Assembly (NCBI GenBank): GCA_024234215.1
Contig: JACKOQ010000003.1
Span: 186,001-250,000 of the forward strand
From: Pseudomonadales bacterium
GTDB taxonomy: Bacteria; Pseudomonadota; Gammaproteobacteria; Pseudomonadales; UBA5862
Direction of reading: 5' to 3'
DNA: 64,000 nt
In this document: positions 9,408-17,887 of the stretch, in pieces
How positions within the stretch are numbered: the stretch's first letter is position 1
Layout of the letters: each line of letters begins with the position of its first letter
The notes under the pieces: model-generated
Database searches by the model: none
What the model was told of the DNA's origin: nothing
Seen by the model: the letters and a program-made list of their open reading frames with translations, nothing else
Translations under genes and position numbers: made by a program

Positions 9408-10652
9408 ATGAGTTTTGCCACCCTCGGCCTTGCCAATGAAATTCTTCGCGCCCTCTCCGACCAGGGCTACACCGACCCGACGCCGATTCAGCAGCAGGCG
9501 ATTCCCACCGTATTGGCCGGTGGTGATCTCCTTGCCGCCGCGCAGACCGGTACCGGCAAGACGGCCGGGTTCACGCTGCCGATTCTGCAACGCCTTGCTG
9601 ACACTCCAGCGCCTGCCAATGGCCACCGCCCCATTCGGGCGCTGATTCTGGCACCGACCCGTGAACTGGCCGCCCAGATCGAGGAGAGCATCCGCGGCTA
9701 CGGCAAGTATCTGCGCAGCACCTCAACCGCGATTTTTGGTGGCGTCGGCATCAACCCACAGATCGAACGGCTGCGGCGCGGTGTCGACATCCTGGTCGCC
9801 ACGCCGGGTCGCTTGCTCGACCACCTCCAGCAGCGCACGGTCAACCTGTCGCAGGTGGAGATTCTGGTGCTGGACGAAGCCGACCGGATGCTCGACATGG
9901 GGTTTATCCATGACATCCGCCGCATTCTTGCGCTGCTCCCCAAAAAGCGGCAAAACCTGCTCTTCTCTGCAACCTTCTCAAATGAAATCAAAACGCTGGC
10001 AAATACATTGCTGAACAGCCCCACCCATATCGAGGTGGCGCGGCGCAATGCGCCGGCCGATGCGGTGACGCAAAAGGTCTATCGGGTCGATCGGGAGCGC
10101 AAGCGCGAACTGCTGACCCATCTGATCCGGCAGCACCAGTGGTATCAGGTGCTGGTGTTCACCCGCACCAAGCATGTGGCCAATCGCCTCGCGGAGCAGT
10201 TGGACAAAAGTGGCATTCCGGCACTGGCCATCCATGGCAACAAGAGCCAGAACGCCCGCACCCGCGCCCTGTCGGAGTTCAAGCTTGGCCAGTTGCAGGT
10301 GTTGGTCGCAACCGACATCGCCGCCCGTGGCATCGACATCGATGAACTGCCGCACGTGATCAACTTCGAACTGCCCAACGTGGCGGAAGATTACATTCAC
10401 CGCATCGGCCGCACCGGCCGCGCCGGCGCCCAGGGCGAAGCCATCTCGCTGGTCTGTGTCGATGAAGCAAAACTGCTGACCGGCATCGAACGGCTGCTCA
10501 AGCGCACCCTGCCGAGTGAAACGGTGCCCGGTTTCGAGCCCGATCCGAGCATCAAACCCCAGCCGGAACTGATCATGCAGCGCGGCAACCGCATGAAACC
10601 GACGCCCCGCCAGGCAAACGGCAATGTTCGAAGCGGCCAGCGGCACGGCTGA
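9408..10652 (+). CDS. rhlE: DEAD-box ATP-dependent RNA helicase, RhlE type
   Basis: An RNA-dependent ATPase that unwinds short RNA duplexes, acting in ribosome maturation and RNA turnover. The 414 residues carry all motifs: Q motif GYTDPTPIQQQAI, Walker A AQTGTGKT, PTRELAAQ, TPGRLLD, DEADRMLDMGF, SATFS, and in domain 2 the segments ATDIAARGID and HRIGRTGRAG. The GF after DEADRMLDM favours RhlE over the other DEAD helicases. A short basic tail follows. ATG 9408 is chosen because homology begins there and AGGA precedes it; the frame is open 48 codons further upstream without family resemblance. Confidence 0.92.
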   Translation: MSFATLGLANEILRALSDQGYTDPTPIQQQAIPTVLAGGDLLAAAQTGTGKTAGFTLPILQRLADTPAPANGHRPIRALILAPTRELAAQIEESIRGYGKYLRSTSTAIFGGVGINPQIERLRRGVDILVATPGRLLDHLQQRTVNLSQVEILVLDEADRMLDMGFIHDIRRILALLPKKRQNLLFSATFSNEIKTLANTLLNSPTHIEVARRNAPADAVTQKVYRVDRERKRELLTHLIRQHQWYQVLVFTRTKHVANRLAEQLDKSGIPALAIHGNKSQNARTRALSEFKLGQLQVLVATDIAARGIDIDELPHVINFELPNVAEDYIHRIGRTGRAGAQGEAISLVCVDEAKLLTGIERLLKRTLPSETVPGFEPDPSIKPQPELIMQRGNRMKPTPRQANGNVRSGQRHG

Positions 10653-10719
10653 CGTGGCCGCTTGGGGTTCTGGTAACATGGCCCAACCCACGATGACGAT
10701 CCATCGGAGCTGAACAGAC

Positions 10720-11307
10720 ATGGCTGGAAAGTTGACCCGCGGCGATCTGCTGTCGCTGGAGCAGTATGCCGAGCAACGTCCGCTGTTCCGGGCGCGGATC
10801 ATCGAACACAAGCGGAATCGCCGGCTGCCGATTGGCCCCTGTGCGGTGCTCTACTTCGAGGACCGGCTGTCGATGCAGTATCAGATCCAGGAGATGCTGC
10901 GGGCCGAGCGAATCTTTGAATCCGCGGCGATTCAGGATGAACTCGACGCCTACAACCCGCTGATTCCGGATGGCACCAATCTCAAGGCCACCTTCATGAT
11001 CGAGATCGAGGATGCCGTCGAGCGCCGCGCCGCCTTGGCCCAACTGGTCGACATCGAGAATCGGGTCTGGATCAGGGTCGCCGGTTTCGACGCCGTTCAC
11101 GCCATCGCCGACGAGGACATGGAGCGCGCGGACAGCGAAAAGACCTCGTCGGTCCATTTTCTGCGCTTCGAATTCACCCCCGCGATGATTGCCGCCATCC
11201 ACAATGGTGCCCCACTGGCCGCCGGCATCGACCACCCAGGCTATCAGCATTGGGTCGATCCCATCCCCCGCCACATCCGCGACTCACTCGGAAACGACTT
11301 CTCCTGA
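10720..11307 (+). CDS. DUF3501 family protein
   Basis: A 195-residue cytoplasmic protein with no membrane segment. The pattern of an N-terminal LTRGDLLSLEQYA, a central YFEDRLSMQYQIQEMLRAE and a C-terminal SVHFLRFEF is that of DUF3501, a proteobacterial family of unknown function often found beside rubrerythrin- or heterodisulfide-reductase-like genes. Here it stands alone after rhlE. The ATG follows a weak GGAGC ribosome site at 10707-10711. I cannot assign a reaction. Confidence 0.8.
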   Translation: MAGKLTRGDLLSLEQYAEQRPLFRARIIEHKRNRRLPIGPCAVLYFEDRLSMQYQIQEMLRAERIFESAAIQDELDAYNPLIPDGTNLKATFMIEIEDAVERRAALAQLVDIENRVWIRVAGFDAVHAIADEDMERADSEKTSSVHFLRFEFTPAMIAAIHNGAPLAAGIDHPGYQHWVDPIPRHIRDSLGNDFS

Positions 11308-11443
11308 AGCGCCGCAGCGCATGGCCCGCTCCGCCACGACTCATCGGCATGCAGATTGTTAACCCCGCTCCGTGCTGATAGTCTTCAGGCAGTTACGGGG
11401 TTTTGCGCCCGAATGGTGATCAACGCAGAGTGGGATAGAAGCG

Positions 11444-12271
11444 ATGTTCTGGCAGGAGTTGAGTGAGTTCGAACCCGGCAACCTCCGTCCGCATGGCTAC
11501 CAGGAGAGTTACTGCATCGCCTTTGTCGGCGATCGCCTGGTGATGTCGACCGAGGCGCCCCATTGGCAACCACTCGATCAGGGCCAATGCCGCTGGCTCA
11601 ACCTCGACCGTGACAGCGAGCACTACATCGGCACCTTCCGGGGACACCCCTGCTTTACCGCCGAAGCGACCGAACCGCTGCCATCCGGCTTTGTCCTGAC
11701 TGACCTGCGCGCGCTGCTGAGCCTCGCCAATGGCGACCTCTTTGCCGCCGCCAGCCGGGCCTGGCAGATGGTGCAGTGGCACCGCACCCACCGCTACTGC
11801 GGCCGCTGTGCCAGCCCGATGCAGGACCATGCGACTGACCGTGCCAAGGAGTGCCCGAATTGCAGGCTGCTGAACTACCCGCGCCTGTCACCCTGCATCA
11901 TCGTGCTGGTCACCCGCGGTGAAGAGCTGCTGCTCGGGCGTTCGCCCCAATTTCCACCCGGCATGTTCAGCACTCTGGCGGGTTTCATCGAACCGGGCGA
12001 GTCGGCTGAACAGGCCCTCTACCGCGAAGTGCTCGAAGAGGTGGGCGTGCAGGTCACCAATCCACGCTACCTCAGCAGTCAGGCCTGGCCCTTTCCCAAC
12101 AACCTGATGCTGGGCTTTCATGCCGACTACCTGGCCGGTGAGGTGAAGGCCGATGGCGTCGAAGTGGTGGAGGCGGGCTGGTTCCACTACAAAAATCTGC
12201 CGAAGGTGCCCGGTTCGGTGTCGATTTCGGGCTGGCTGATCGAAAGCTATCTGCGGCAACTGCAACAATAA
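11444..12271 (+). CDS. nudC: NAD(+) diphosphatase / NADH pyrophosphatase (Nudix)
   Basis: Hydrolyses NADH or NAD+ to NMN(H) and AMP and can remove NAD caps from RNA. The 275 residues have the NudC order: a divergent N-terminal domain, a zinc ribbon (YCGRCASPM ... CPNC, about residues 109-130) and the catalytic Nudix box (GFIEPGESAEQALYREVLEEVG, about 179-200) with both metal-binding glutamates. The SQAWPFPNNLM motif after the Nudix box is the NADH-specificity signature. The gene stands alone, 62 nt ahead of sohB. Confidence 0.93.
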   Translation: MFWQELSEFEPGNLRPHGYQESYCIAFVGDRLVMSTEAPHWQPLDQGQCRWLNLDRDSEHYIGTFRGHPCFTAEATEPLPSGFVLTDLRALLSLANGDLFAAASRAWQMVQWHRTHRYCGRCASPMQDHATDRAKECPNCRLLNYPRLSPCIIVLVTRGEELLLGRSPQFPPGMFSTLAGFIEPGESAEQALYREVLEEVGVQVTNPRYLSSQAWPFPNNLMLGFHADYLAGEVKADGVEVVEAGWFHYKNLPKVPGSVSISGWLIESYLRQLQQ

Positions 12272-12333
12272 CAGGCAGTGGCGGACGACCGCTGGCCCTC
12301 CGTATTGTTCTTCATCCCTGTCAGGAGCCATCT

Positions 12334-13404
12334 GTGACCGCAGCACTGCTGGAGTACGCGCTTTTTCTCGCCAAGGGGCTGACCCTGCTCATTCTCGTTC
12401 TGCTGCTGGTTGCCGGCATCGCCGCACTCTCGCAGCGCCAGCGCAAGGCGGCACACGGCCAGATCGAGGTGCGCAAACTGAACCATGAGTGGGAGCAGCA
12501 GGCCGACATCCTGCGCCACGCCACGCTCTCTGAACCGGCTCTGAAGCTGTGGAAAAAAGAGCGGAAACAGCTCGAAAAGGCACGCAAAAAAGGTGATGTT
12601 CTGCCAAAAAAACACATTTATGTCATTGACTTCAAAGGAGACATTCGCGCATCACAAACCCGGCAACTGCGCGAGGAGATCAGCGCGATCCTGGCGGTGG
12701 CCACTGCGGCGGACGAGGTGCTGGTCCGGCTCGAAAGCAGCGGCGGAATGGTGCATGCCTATGGTTTTGCCGCCTCGCAACTCGATCGCATCCGCAATCA
12801 CGGCATTGCGCTCACCATCTGCGTCGACATGGTGGCCGCCAGCGGCGGCTACATGATGGCCTGCATCGCCAACCGGCTGCTGGCGGCCCCTTTCGCCATG
12901 ATCGGCTCGATCGGCGTCGTCGCCCAACTGCCCAACTTCCACCGACTGCTGAAAAAACATGAGATCGACTATGAACTGCTGACCGCCGGCGAATACAAGC
13001 GGACCCTGACACTCTTTGGCGAAAACAGCGAGAAGGGACGCGAAAAGTTCATCGAAGAGCTCGAAGAGACCCATGCACTGTTCAAGCATTTCGTCACCAG
13101 CCACCGCCCCCAGCTTGCCATCGAACAGGTGGCGACCGGTGAGGTCTGGTATGGGCAGAAGGCGCTCACCCATGGTCTGATCGATGAGCTGATGACCAGC
13201 GATGAATACCTCGGCCGGCAGGTGAATGAAGCCGACATCTTCAAGGTCGCCTATGTCGAAAAACGCTCGCTGCCTGAACGCATGGGGCTGAGCATGGGGC
13301 AACTGCGGCAGCGACTGGGCGGGCATCTGTCACGGCCAGCGGCTTCGATGGCCATGGCCGAAAATCTCTCCTTACAACAGCAGATTGCCGGCGAACTGCC
13401 ATGA
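12334..13404 (+). CDS. sohB: SohB inner-membrane protease (S49 family)
   Basis: A periplasm-facing signal-peptide-peptidase-like serine protease. The 356-residue protein has an N-terminal helix (residues 8-30), a charged linker, then the S49 fold. The catalytic serine is in AASGGYMMA (about residue 170) and the general-base lysine in AGEYKRTLTLFG (about 222), the usual Ser-Lys dyad. The GTG start at 12334 follows AGGAG. The stop overlaps the next gene by 4 nt. Length and motifs match E. coli SohB. Confidence 0.9.
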   Translation: MTAALLEYALFLAKGLTLLILVLLLVAGIAALSQRQRKAAHGQIEVRKLNHEWEQQADILRHATLSEPALKLWKKERKQLEKARKKGDVLPKKHIYVIDFKGDIRASQTRQLREEISAILAVATAADEVLVRLESSGGMVHAYGFAASQLDRIRNHGIALTICVDMVAASGGYMMACIANRLLAAPFAMIGSIGVVAQLPNFHRLLKKHEIDYELLTAGEYKRTLTLFGENSEKGREKFIEELEETHALFKHFVTSHRPQLAIEQVATGEVWYGQKALTHGLIDELMTSDEYLGRQVNEADIFKVAYVEKRSLPERMGLSMGQLRQRLGGHLSRPAASMAMAENLSLQQQIAGELP

Positions 13405-14396
13405 ACCAGTTCCGTGCCCTGCAAACCAGCGAGATTCGCGATGGCCTCTACGGCAGCAGCGTCGTCACCCGCTCGATCGACCAACTGCCGGAGGGTGAAC
13501 TGCTGATCGCCGTTCACTACTCGTCACTCAACTACAAGGATGCCCTCTCGGCCAGTGGTCACCGTGGCATCACCCGCCACTATCCGCACACCCCCGGCGT
13601 CGACGCGGCCGGCGTCGTGCAAGCATCCACCCATCCCGATTTCACACCAGGGATGCCGGTCGTCGTCACTGGCTACGACCTCGGCATGAACACCGCCGGC
13701 GGCTTTGCCGAATACATTCGGGTTCCGGCCGCCTGGGCCATTCCACTGCCCACCGAGCTGAGCCCGCGCGAAGCGATGATTCTCGGCACAGCCGGGCTCA
13801 CCGCGGCGATCGCCGTCGACAAGCTGCAACGGATGGGCCTGCTGCCCGAGCAGGGCGAAGTGCTGGTCACCGGTGCCACCGGCGGTGTCGGCAGCTTGGC
13901 CGTGGCGCTGCTGGCCCGGCTCGGCTACGAGGTGGTGGCCAGTTCCGGAAAGATCGAGCAGGCCGACTACCTGTCGAAACTGGGTGCAAAGCGGGTGATC
14001 GACCGCGACACTCTCGCCGAACGCTCGCCCAGGGCACTGCTGAAACCCCTGTGGCAAGGGGCCATCGACACGGTGGGCGGCGACACCCTCGAACAGATCC
14101 TCAAATCGCTCAACTATGGCGGCTCAGTCGCATGCTGCGGGCAGCTCTCCTCGACCAGTCTCAGTTCATCGATCATGCCGTTCATTCTGCGTGGCGTGAA
14201 CCTGCTGGGCGTCGACTCGGTGGAGCTGGCGCCAGCGATCAAGGCCGCCTTCTGGCGGCGGCTGGCCAGCAGCTGGGACAGCCTGCCACTCGACCTGATC
14301 GCCCGCGAGATCACGCTGGAAGAGCTGCCAACGCAGATCGAACGGATGCTGGCGGGCAAGTCCGTCGGCCGCGTCCTGGTCAGGGTCGGCGCGTAA
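13401..14396 (+). CDS. acuI: Acrylyl-CoA reductase AcuI/YhdH (MDR superfamily)
   Basis: An NADPH-dependent medium-chain oxidoreductase reducing acryloyl-CoA to propanoyl-CoA. The 331 residues show the quinone-oxidoreductase-like N-terminus (HYSSLNYKDALSASG, TPGVDAAGVV), the nucleotide-binding loop VTGATGGVGSLAV (about residue 155) and KLGAKRVIDR, with no structural-zinc cysteine cluster, as in YhdH. It begins within the last codons of sohB and ends 51 nt from the convergent receiver-like gene. Confidence 0.9.
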   Translation: MNQFRALQTSEIRDGLYGSSVVTRSIDQLPEGELLIAVHYSSLNYKDALSASGHRGITRHYPHTPGVDAAGVVQASTHPDFTPGMPVVVTGYDLGMNTAGGFAEYIRVPAAWAIPLPTELSPREAMILGTAGLTAAIAVDKLQRMGLLPEQGEVLVTGATGGVGSLAVALLARLGYEVVASSGKIEQADYLSKLGAKRVIDRDTLAERSPRALLKPLWQGAIDTVGGDTLEQILKSLNYGGSVACCGQLSSTSLSSSIMPFILRGVNLLGVDSVELAPAIKAAFWRRLASSWDSLPLDLIAREITLEELPTQIERMLAGKSVGRVLVRVGA

Positions 14397-14447
14397 CGAC
14401 CCGATGCGGCCGCGCTCTGGTCGCAACGGCCAGATCCGCCGTCGCCA

Positions 14448-14876
14448 TCAGATCTGATGCAGTTTGACGGTGCGTTGCGTGCGACGTCCGCACAGCCTGT
14501 TGACGGTGCGGCGCACCGACTCCACCGTCAGCGGCTGAAGGAGCAGCGCATCGGCAACTCCTGCATCCAGCGCCGCTTGTGCCACCACATTCTCTCCCGC
14601 TTCGGTCACCAGCAGAATCTTCACCCCGCCCAGTTCTGACTTGATCTGCGGCAAGTCGGCCAGACCCAGCTCACGCAGGGTGGCGCCTCCCAGCACCAGC
14701 AGATCCGGCTTCCAGTCGATGCCTTTGGCCACGGCCGCCGCCGGGGTCGCCAATTCATGCGCCTCGTACTCGTCATGCAGCATGAATTGCAGTACCGCGC
14801 GGATGATCTCGTCACTGTCGACGATGAACACCCGCTTGTTTTCCACTGCGGTGGCACTCCCCACTCCAACCTGCAT
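14448..14876 (-). CDS. Receiver-like protein without phosphoacceptor, divergent from nifH
   Basis: A 142-residue protein with the layout of a response-regulator receiver domain and no output domain. The acidic pair of strand 1 is present (FIVDSDE). The strand-3 position that should hold the phosphoaccepting Asp reads LLVLGG, with Gly instead. Strand 4 ends ILLVTEAGE, and the strand-5 lysine of KP is replaced (LLLQPLT). It therefore cannot be phosphorylated in the usual way. ATG 14876 follows GGAGG. A sigma-54 promoter at 14923-14938 and the NifA sites shared with nifH place it in the nif regulon. Its partner is unknown; pseudo-receivers usually act by protein-protein contact. Confidence 0.75.
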   Translation of the reverse strand: MQVGVGSATAVENKRVFIVDSDEIIRAVLQFMLHDEYEAHELATPAAAVAKGIDWKPDLLVLGGATLRELGLADLPQIKSELGGVKILLVTEAGENVVAQAALDAGVADALLLQPLTVESVRRTVNRLCGRRTQRTVKLHQI

Positions 14877-14922
14877 GGCTCACCCTCCGGTCATTCTTGC
14901 TCCAACACCTGCCGCCAGATTC

Positions 14923-14938
14923 AGCAACTTCCGTTCCG
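14923..14938 (-). promoter_or_regulatory. Sigma-54 promoter of the receiver-like gene
   Basis: On the minus strand CGGAAC-N5-TTGCT matches TGGCAC-N5-TTGCW with exact GG/GC spacing and a perfect -12 element. The predicted start of transcription is about 35 nt before the ATG at 14876. The NifA sites at 15019-15063 lie about 90-120 bp upstream. Confidence 0.6.
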
Positions 14939-15018
14939 ACCTGTCCTTCAATCACGACCTGGCCTGCAACTGCCTGAAAAACAGCCTGTTGCGCCTTTCA
15001 GAGCTCAGACTGCCAATC

Positions 15019-15034
15019 TGTACCCTTTGCGACA
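15019..15034. promoter_or_regulatory. NifA upstream activator site 1 (nifH / receiver-like gene)
   Basis: TGTACCCTTTGCGACA is a perfect TGT-N10-ACA. It lies between two divergent sigma-54 promoters, about 125 bp from the nifH -24 element and about 90 bp from that of the receiver-like gene. Confidence 0.8.
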
Positions 15035-15047
15035 GAGTCGACGGCTT

Positions 15048-15063
15048 TGTCGCCTTTGCAACA
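15048..15063. promoter_or_regulatory. NifA upstream activator site 2 (nifH / receiver-like gene)
   Basis: TGTCGCCTTTGCAACA is a second perfect TGT-N10-ACA, 29 bp (about three helical turns) from the first, so the two NifA-binding sites face the same side of the DNA. It shares the CCTTTGC core with site 1. Confidence 0.82.
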
Positions 15064-15151
15064 GCCTGCCTGAATCACCGAATACCCTAACTTTTCGAAA
15101 GATCTTAAAAAATTAATTTAAATTCAATCGCTTGAGAAAAAATATCATGGA

Positions 15152-15167
15152 TGGCACGCGGACTGCA
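15152..15167 (+). promoter_or_regulatory. Sigma-54 promoter of nifHDK
   Basis: TGGCAC-GCGGA-CTGCA has a perfect -24 box and one mismatch in the -12 box, with correct spacing. The predicted mRNA start near 15179 leaves an untranslated leader of about 155 nt before nifH. Confidence 0.85.
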
Positions 15168-15335
15168 CTGGATCGATTGCGCAGTCGATGTTTGCCGGAT
15201 TTGCAGCCGATACGAAAAACCATAAGGGGTTGCAAAGGCAGTTGCTCTGGCCGGTATGGTCTTCTGCCGCATGGGCCACGAGGCCGCAGCGAATTCGGGC
15301 ACCTTTCACGACCAAAACTTTGTAAGGAGATGGTA

Positions 15336-16217
15336 ATGGCAGAACTACGGCAGATCGCCTTTTACGGCAAGGGCGGAATCGGCAAATCCACCACTTCACA
15401 AAACACCCTGGCGGCCTTGGCCGACATGGGACAGAAAATCCTGATCGTCGGCTGTGATCCCAAGGCCGACTCCACCCGCCTGATCCTGCATGCGAAGGCA
15501 CAGGACACCATCCTCAGCCTGGCCGCCGAGGCAGGCAGCGTCGAGGATCTCGAACTCGAACAGGTGATGAAGACGGGCTACAAGGATATCCGCTGCGTCG
15601 AGTCGGGCGGACCGGAACCGGGTGTCGGCTGCGCCGGGCGTGGCGTGATCACCTCGATCAACTTCCTGGAAGAGGAAGGCGCCTACGAAGGCATCGACTA
15701 CGTCTCCTACGACGTGCTCGGTGACGTGGTGTGCGGTGGCTTTGCCATGCCGATCCGCGAGAACAAGGCGCAGGAGATCTACATCGTCATGTCCGGCGAG
15801 ATGATGGCCATGTACGCGGCCAACAACATCTCCAAGGGCATTCTGAAGTACGCCAACTCCGGCGGCGTGCGCCTGGGGGGCCTGGTGTGCAACGAGCGCC
15901 AGACCGACAAGGAGCTGGAACTCTCCGAAGCGCTGGCCGCCAAGCTCGGCACCAAGCTGATCCACTTCGTGCCGCGTGACAACGTCGTCCAGCACGCCGA
16001 ACTGCGGCGGATGACGGTGATGGAGTACGCACCGGAGAGCAAGCAGGCCGAGGAGTACCGCACGCTGGCCAGAAAGATCCATGAGAACGGCGGCAAGGGC
16101 ACCATCCCCACCCCGATCACCATGGATGAGCTCGAAGATCTGCTGATGGAGCACGGCATCATGAAGCGGGTCGATGAGTCGATCGTCGGTCAGAGCGCTG
16201 CGTCGGCAGTCGCCTGA
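15336..16217 (+). CDS. nifH: Nitrogenase iron protein NifH
   Basis: Dinitrogenase reductase: a homodimer that passes electrons from its 4Fe-4S cluster to NifDK with ATP hydrolysis and also serves cofactor maturation. The 293 residues have the P-loop GKGGIGKS (11-18), switch DPKADST (41-47), cluster cysteines 99 (VGCAGRG) and 133 (VVCGGFAMP), and Arg102, the residue ADP-ribosylated by DraT in organisms that have it. ATG 15336 follows AAGGAG; the frame is open upstream but lacks homology. First gene of the nifHDK operon, driven by the sigma-54 promoter at 15152 and two NifA sites. Confidence 0.99.
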   Translation: MAELRQIAFYGKGGIGKSTTSQNTLAALADMGQKILIVGCDPKADSTRLILHAKAQDTILSLAAEAGSVEDLELEQVMKTGYKDIRCVESGGPEPGVGCAGRGVITSINFLEEEGAYEGIDYVSYDVLGDVVCGGFAMPIRENKAQEIYIVMSGEMMAMYAANNISKGILKYANSGGVRLGGLVCNERQTDKELELSEALAAKLGTKLIHFVPRDNVVQHAELRRMTVMEYAPESKQAEEYRTLARKIHENGGKGTIPTPITMDELEDLLMEHGIMKRVDESIVGQSAASAVA

Positions 16218-16232
16218 GGCGCGCCAACGGAA

Positions 16233-16261
16233 TCCACCCCTCTCCTGGTGACAGGGGTGGA
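16233..16261 (+). other. nifH-nifD intergenic stem-loop
   Basis: TCCACCCCT and AGGGGTGGA form a perfect 9-bp stem with an 11-nt loop, 15 nt after the nifH stop and without a T tract. Such structures behind nifH usually protect the nifH mRNA or lower read-through, which raises NifH over NifDK. That function is inferred here. Confidence 0.6.
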
Positions 16262-16362
16262 ATCTCCGCGAATGGCGCCAGAAGCAGCGCAGTCAACCAG
16301 CAGGACGGCGCCATCCGCCGGGGTTCACAGAATTTCAGTTCAACGTCAATGAGGAGGCCAAC

Positions 16363-17817
16363 ATGAGCCTGACCGTCGAGCAAACCAAGGCACGCAACAA
16401 AGAGCTGATCGATGAGGTGCTCAAGGTCTATCCGGACAAGACCGTCAAGAAGCGCGCCAAACACCTCAACACCTTCGAAGAGGGTAAAACCGACTGCGGC
16501 GTCAAGTCGAACATCAAGTCGGTCCCCGGCGTCATGACCATTCGTGGCTGTGCCTATGCCGGCTCCAAGGGTGTGGTGTGGGGGCCGATCAAGGACATGA
16601 TCCACATCTCCCACGGCCCGGTCGGCTGCGGCCAGTACTCCTGGGCCGCGCGGCGCAACTACTACATCGGCACCACCGGCGTGGACACCTTCGTGACCAT
16701 GCAGTTCACGTCGGACTTCCAGGAGAAGGACATCGTCTTCGGCGGCGACAAGAAGCTGGAGAAGATCATGGATGAGATCGAGGATCTGTTTCCGCTCAAC
16801 AAGGGCATCACCGTACAGTCGGAATGTCCGATCGGCCTGATCGGCGACGACATCGAGGCGGTGTCGAAGAAAAAATCGAAGGAGTTTGGCGGCAAGACCA
16901 TCGTGCCGGTGCGTTGTGAGGGCTTTCGCGGCGTCTCCCAGTCGCTGGGCCACCACATCGCCAATGACACCATCCGCGACTGGGTGTTCGACAAGGTCGA
17001 CCCCGATGCCCCCGCCAGATTCGAATCCAGCCCCTACGATGTCGCCATCATCGGCGACTACAACATCGGCGGCGATGCCTGGTCGTCGCGCATCCTGCTC
17101 GAAGAGATGGGCCTGCGGGTGATCGCACAGTGGTCGGGCGACGGCTCGATCGCCGAACTCGAAGCGACCCCCAAGGCCAAGCTCAACGTGCTGCACTGCT
17201 ACCGATCGATGAACTACATCAGCCGGCACATGGAAGAGAAGTACGGCATCCCCTGGGTGGAGTACAACTTCTTCGGCCCCTCCAAGATCGCCGCCTCCCT
17301 GCGCGAGATCGCCGGCCACTTCGACGACACAATCAAGGAGGGCGCCGAGCGCGTCATCGCCAAATACCAGCCGCTGATGCAGGCGGTGATCGACAAATAC
17401 CGCCCACGCCTGGAAGGCAAGACGGTGATGCTCTATGTCGGCGGGCTGCGGCCGCGCCACGTCATCGGCGCCTATGAAGACCTCGGCATGGAGATCGTCG
17501 GCACCGGCTACGAATTTGGCCACAACGACGACTACCAGCGCACCACCCACTATGTGAAGGATGGCACGCTGATCTATGACGACGTCACTGGCTACGAATT
17601 CGAACAGTTCGTCGAAAAGATCCAGCCCGACCTGGTCGGCGCCGGCATCAAGGAGAAGTATGTGTTCCAGAAGATGGGCGTCCCGTTCCGGCAGATGCAC
17701 TCCTGGGACTACTCCGGTCCATACCACGGCTATGACGGCTTCGCCATCTTTGCCCGCGACATGGACATGGCGATCAACAACCCGGTGTGGGGCATGACCC
17801 AGACGCCCTGGAAATGA
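16363..17817 (+). CDS. nifD: Nitrogenase molybdenum-iron protein alpha chain NifD
   Basis: The catalytic subunit holding FeMo-cofactor and half of the P-cluster. The 484 residues show P-cluster cysteines in KTDCGVKSN, TIRGCAYAG and QSECPIGLIGDD, the cofactor-binding Cys in LNVLHCYRSMNYI, and the homocitrate/cofactor His in MHSWDYSGPYHG. Cofactor-channel residues SHGPVGCGQYSW are present. ATG 16363 follows AGGAGG. Together these residues indicate the molybdenum, not vanadium or iron-only, enzyme. It is the middle gene of nifHDK. Confidence 0.99.
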   Translation: MSLTVEQTKARNKELIDEVLKVYPDKTVKKRAKHLNTFEEGKTDCGVKSNIKSVPGVMTIRGCAYAGSKGVVWGPIKDMIHISHGPVGCGQYSWAARRNYYIGTTGVDTFVTMQFTSDFQEKDIVFGGDKKLEKIMDEIEDLFPLNKGITVQSECPIGLIGDDIEAVSKKKSKEFGGKTIVPVRCEGFRGVSQSLGHHIANDTIRDWVFDKVDPDAPARFESSPYDVAIIGDYNIGGDAWSSRILLEEMGLRVIAQWSGDGSIAELEATPKAKLNVLHCYRSMNYISRHMEEKYGIPWVEYNFFGPSKIAASLREIAGHFDDTIKEGAERVIAKYQPLMQAVIDKYRPRLEGKTVMLYVGGLRPRHVIGAYEDLGMEIVGTGYEFGHNDDYQRTTHYVKDGTLIYDDVTGYEFEQFVEKIQPDLVGAGIKEKYVFQKMGVPFRQMHSWDYSGPYHGYDGFAIFARDMDMAINNPVWGMTQTPWK

Positions 17818-17839
17818 ACCCAAGCCCACAGCTCGATGC

Positions 17840-17866
17840 CCGGGTCACGGCCCCCGCCTGACCCGG
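17840..17866 (+). other. nifD-nifK intergenic stem-loop
   Basis: CCGGGTCA and TGACCCGG pair as a perfect 8-bp stem around an 11-nt C-rich loop, 22 nt after the nifD stop and 21 nt before nifK. There is no T tract. It may be an mRNA stability or processing element. Confidence 0.5.
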
Positions 17867-17887
17867 ACACGCCACAGGAGAGCCAGC

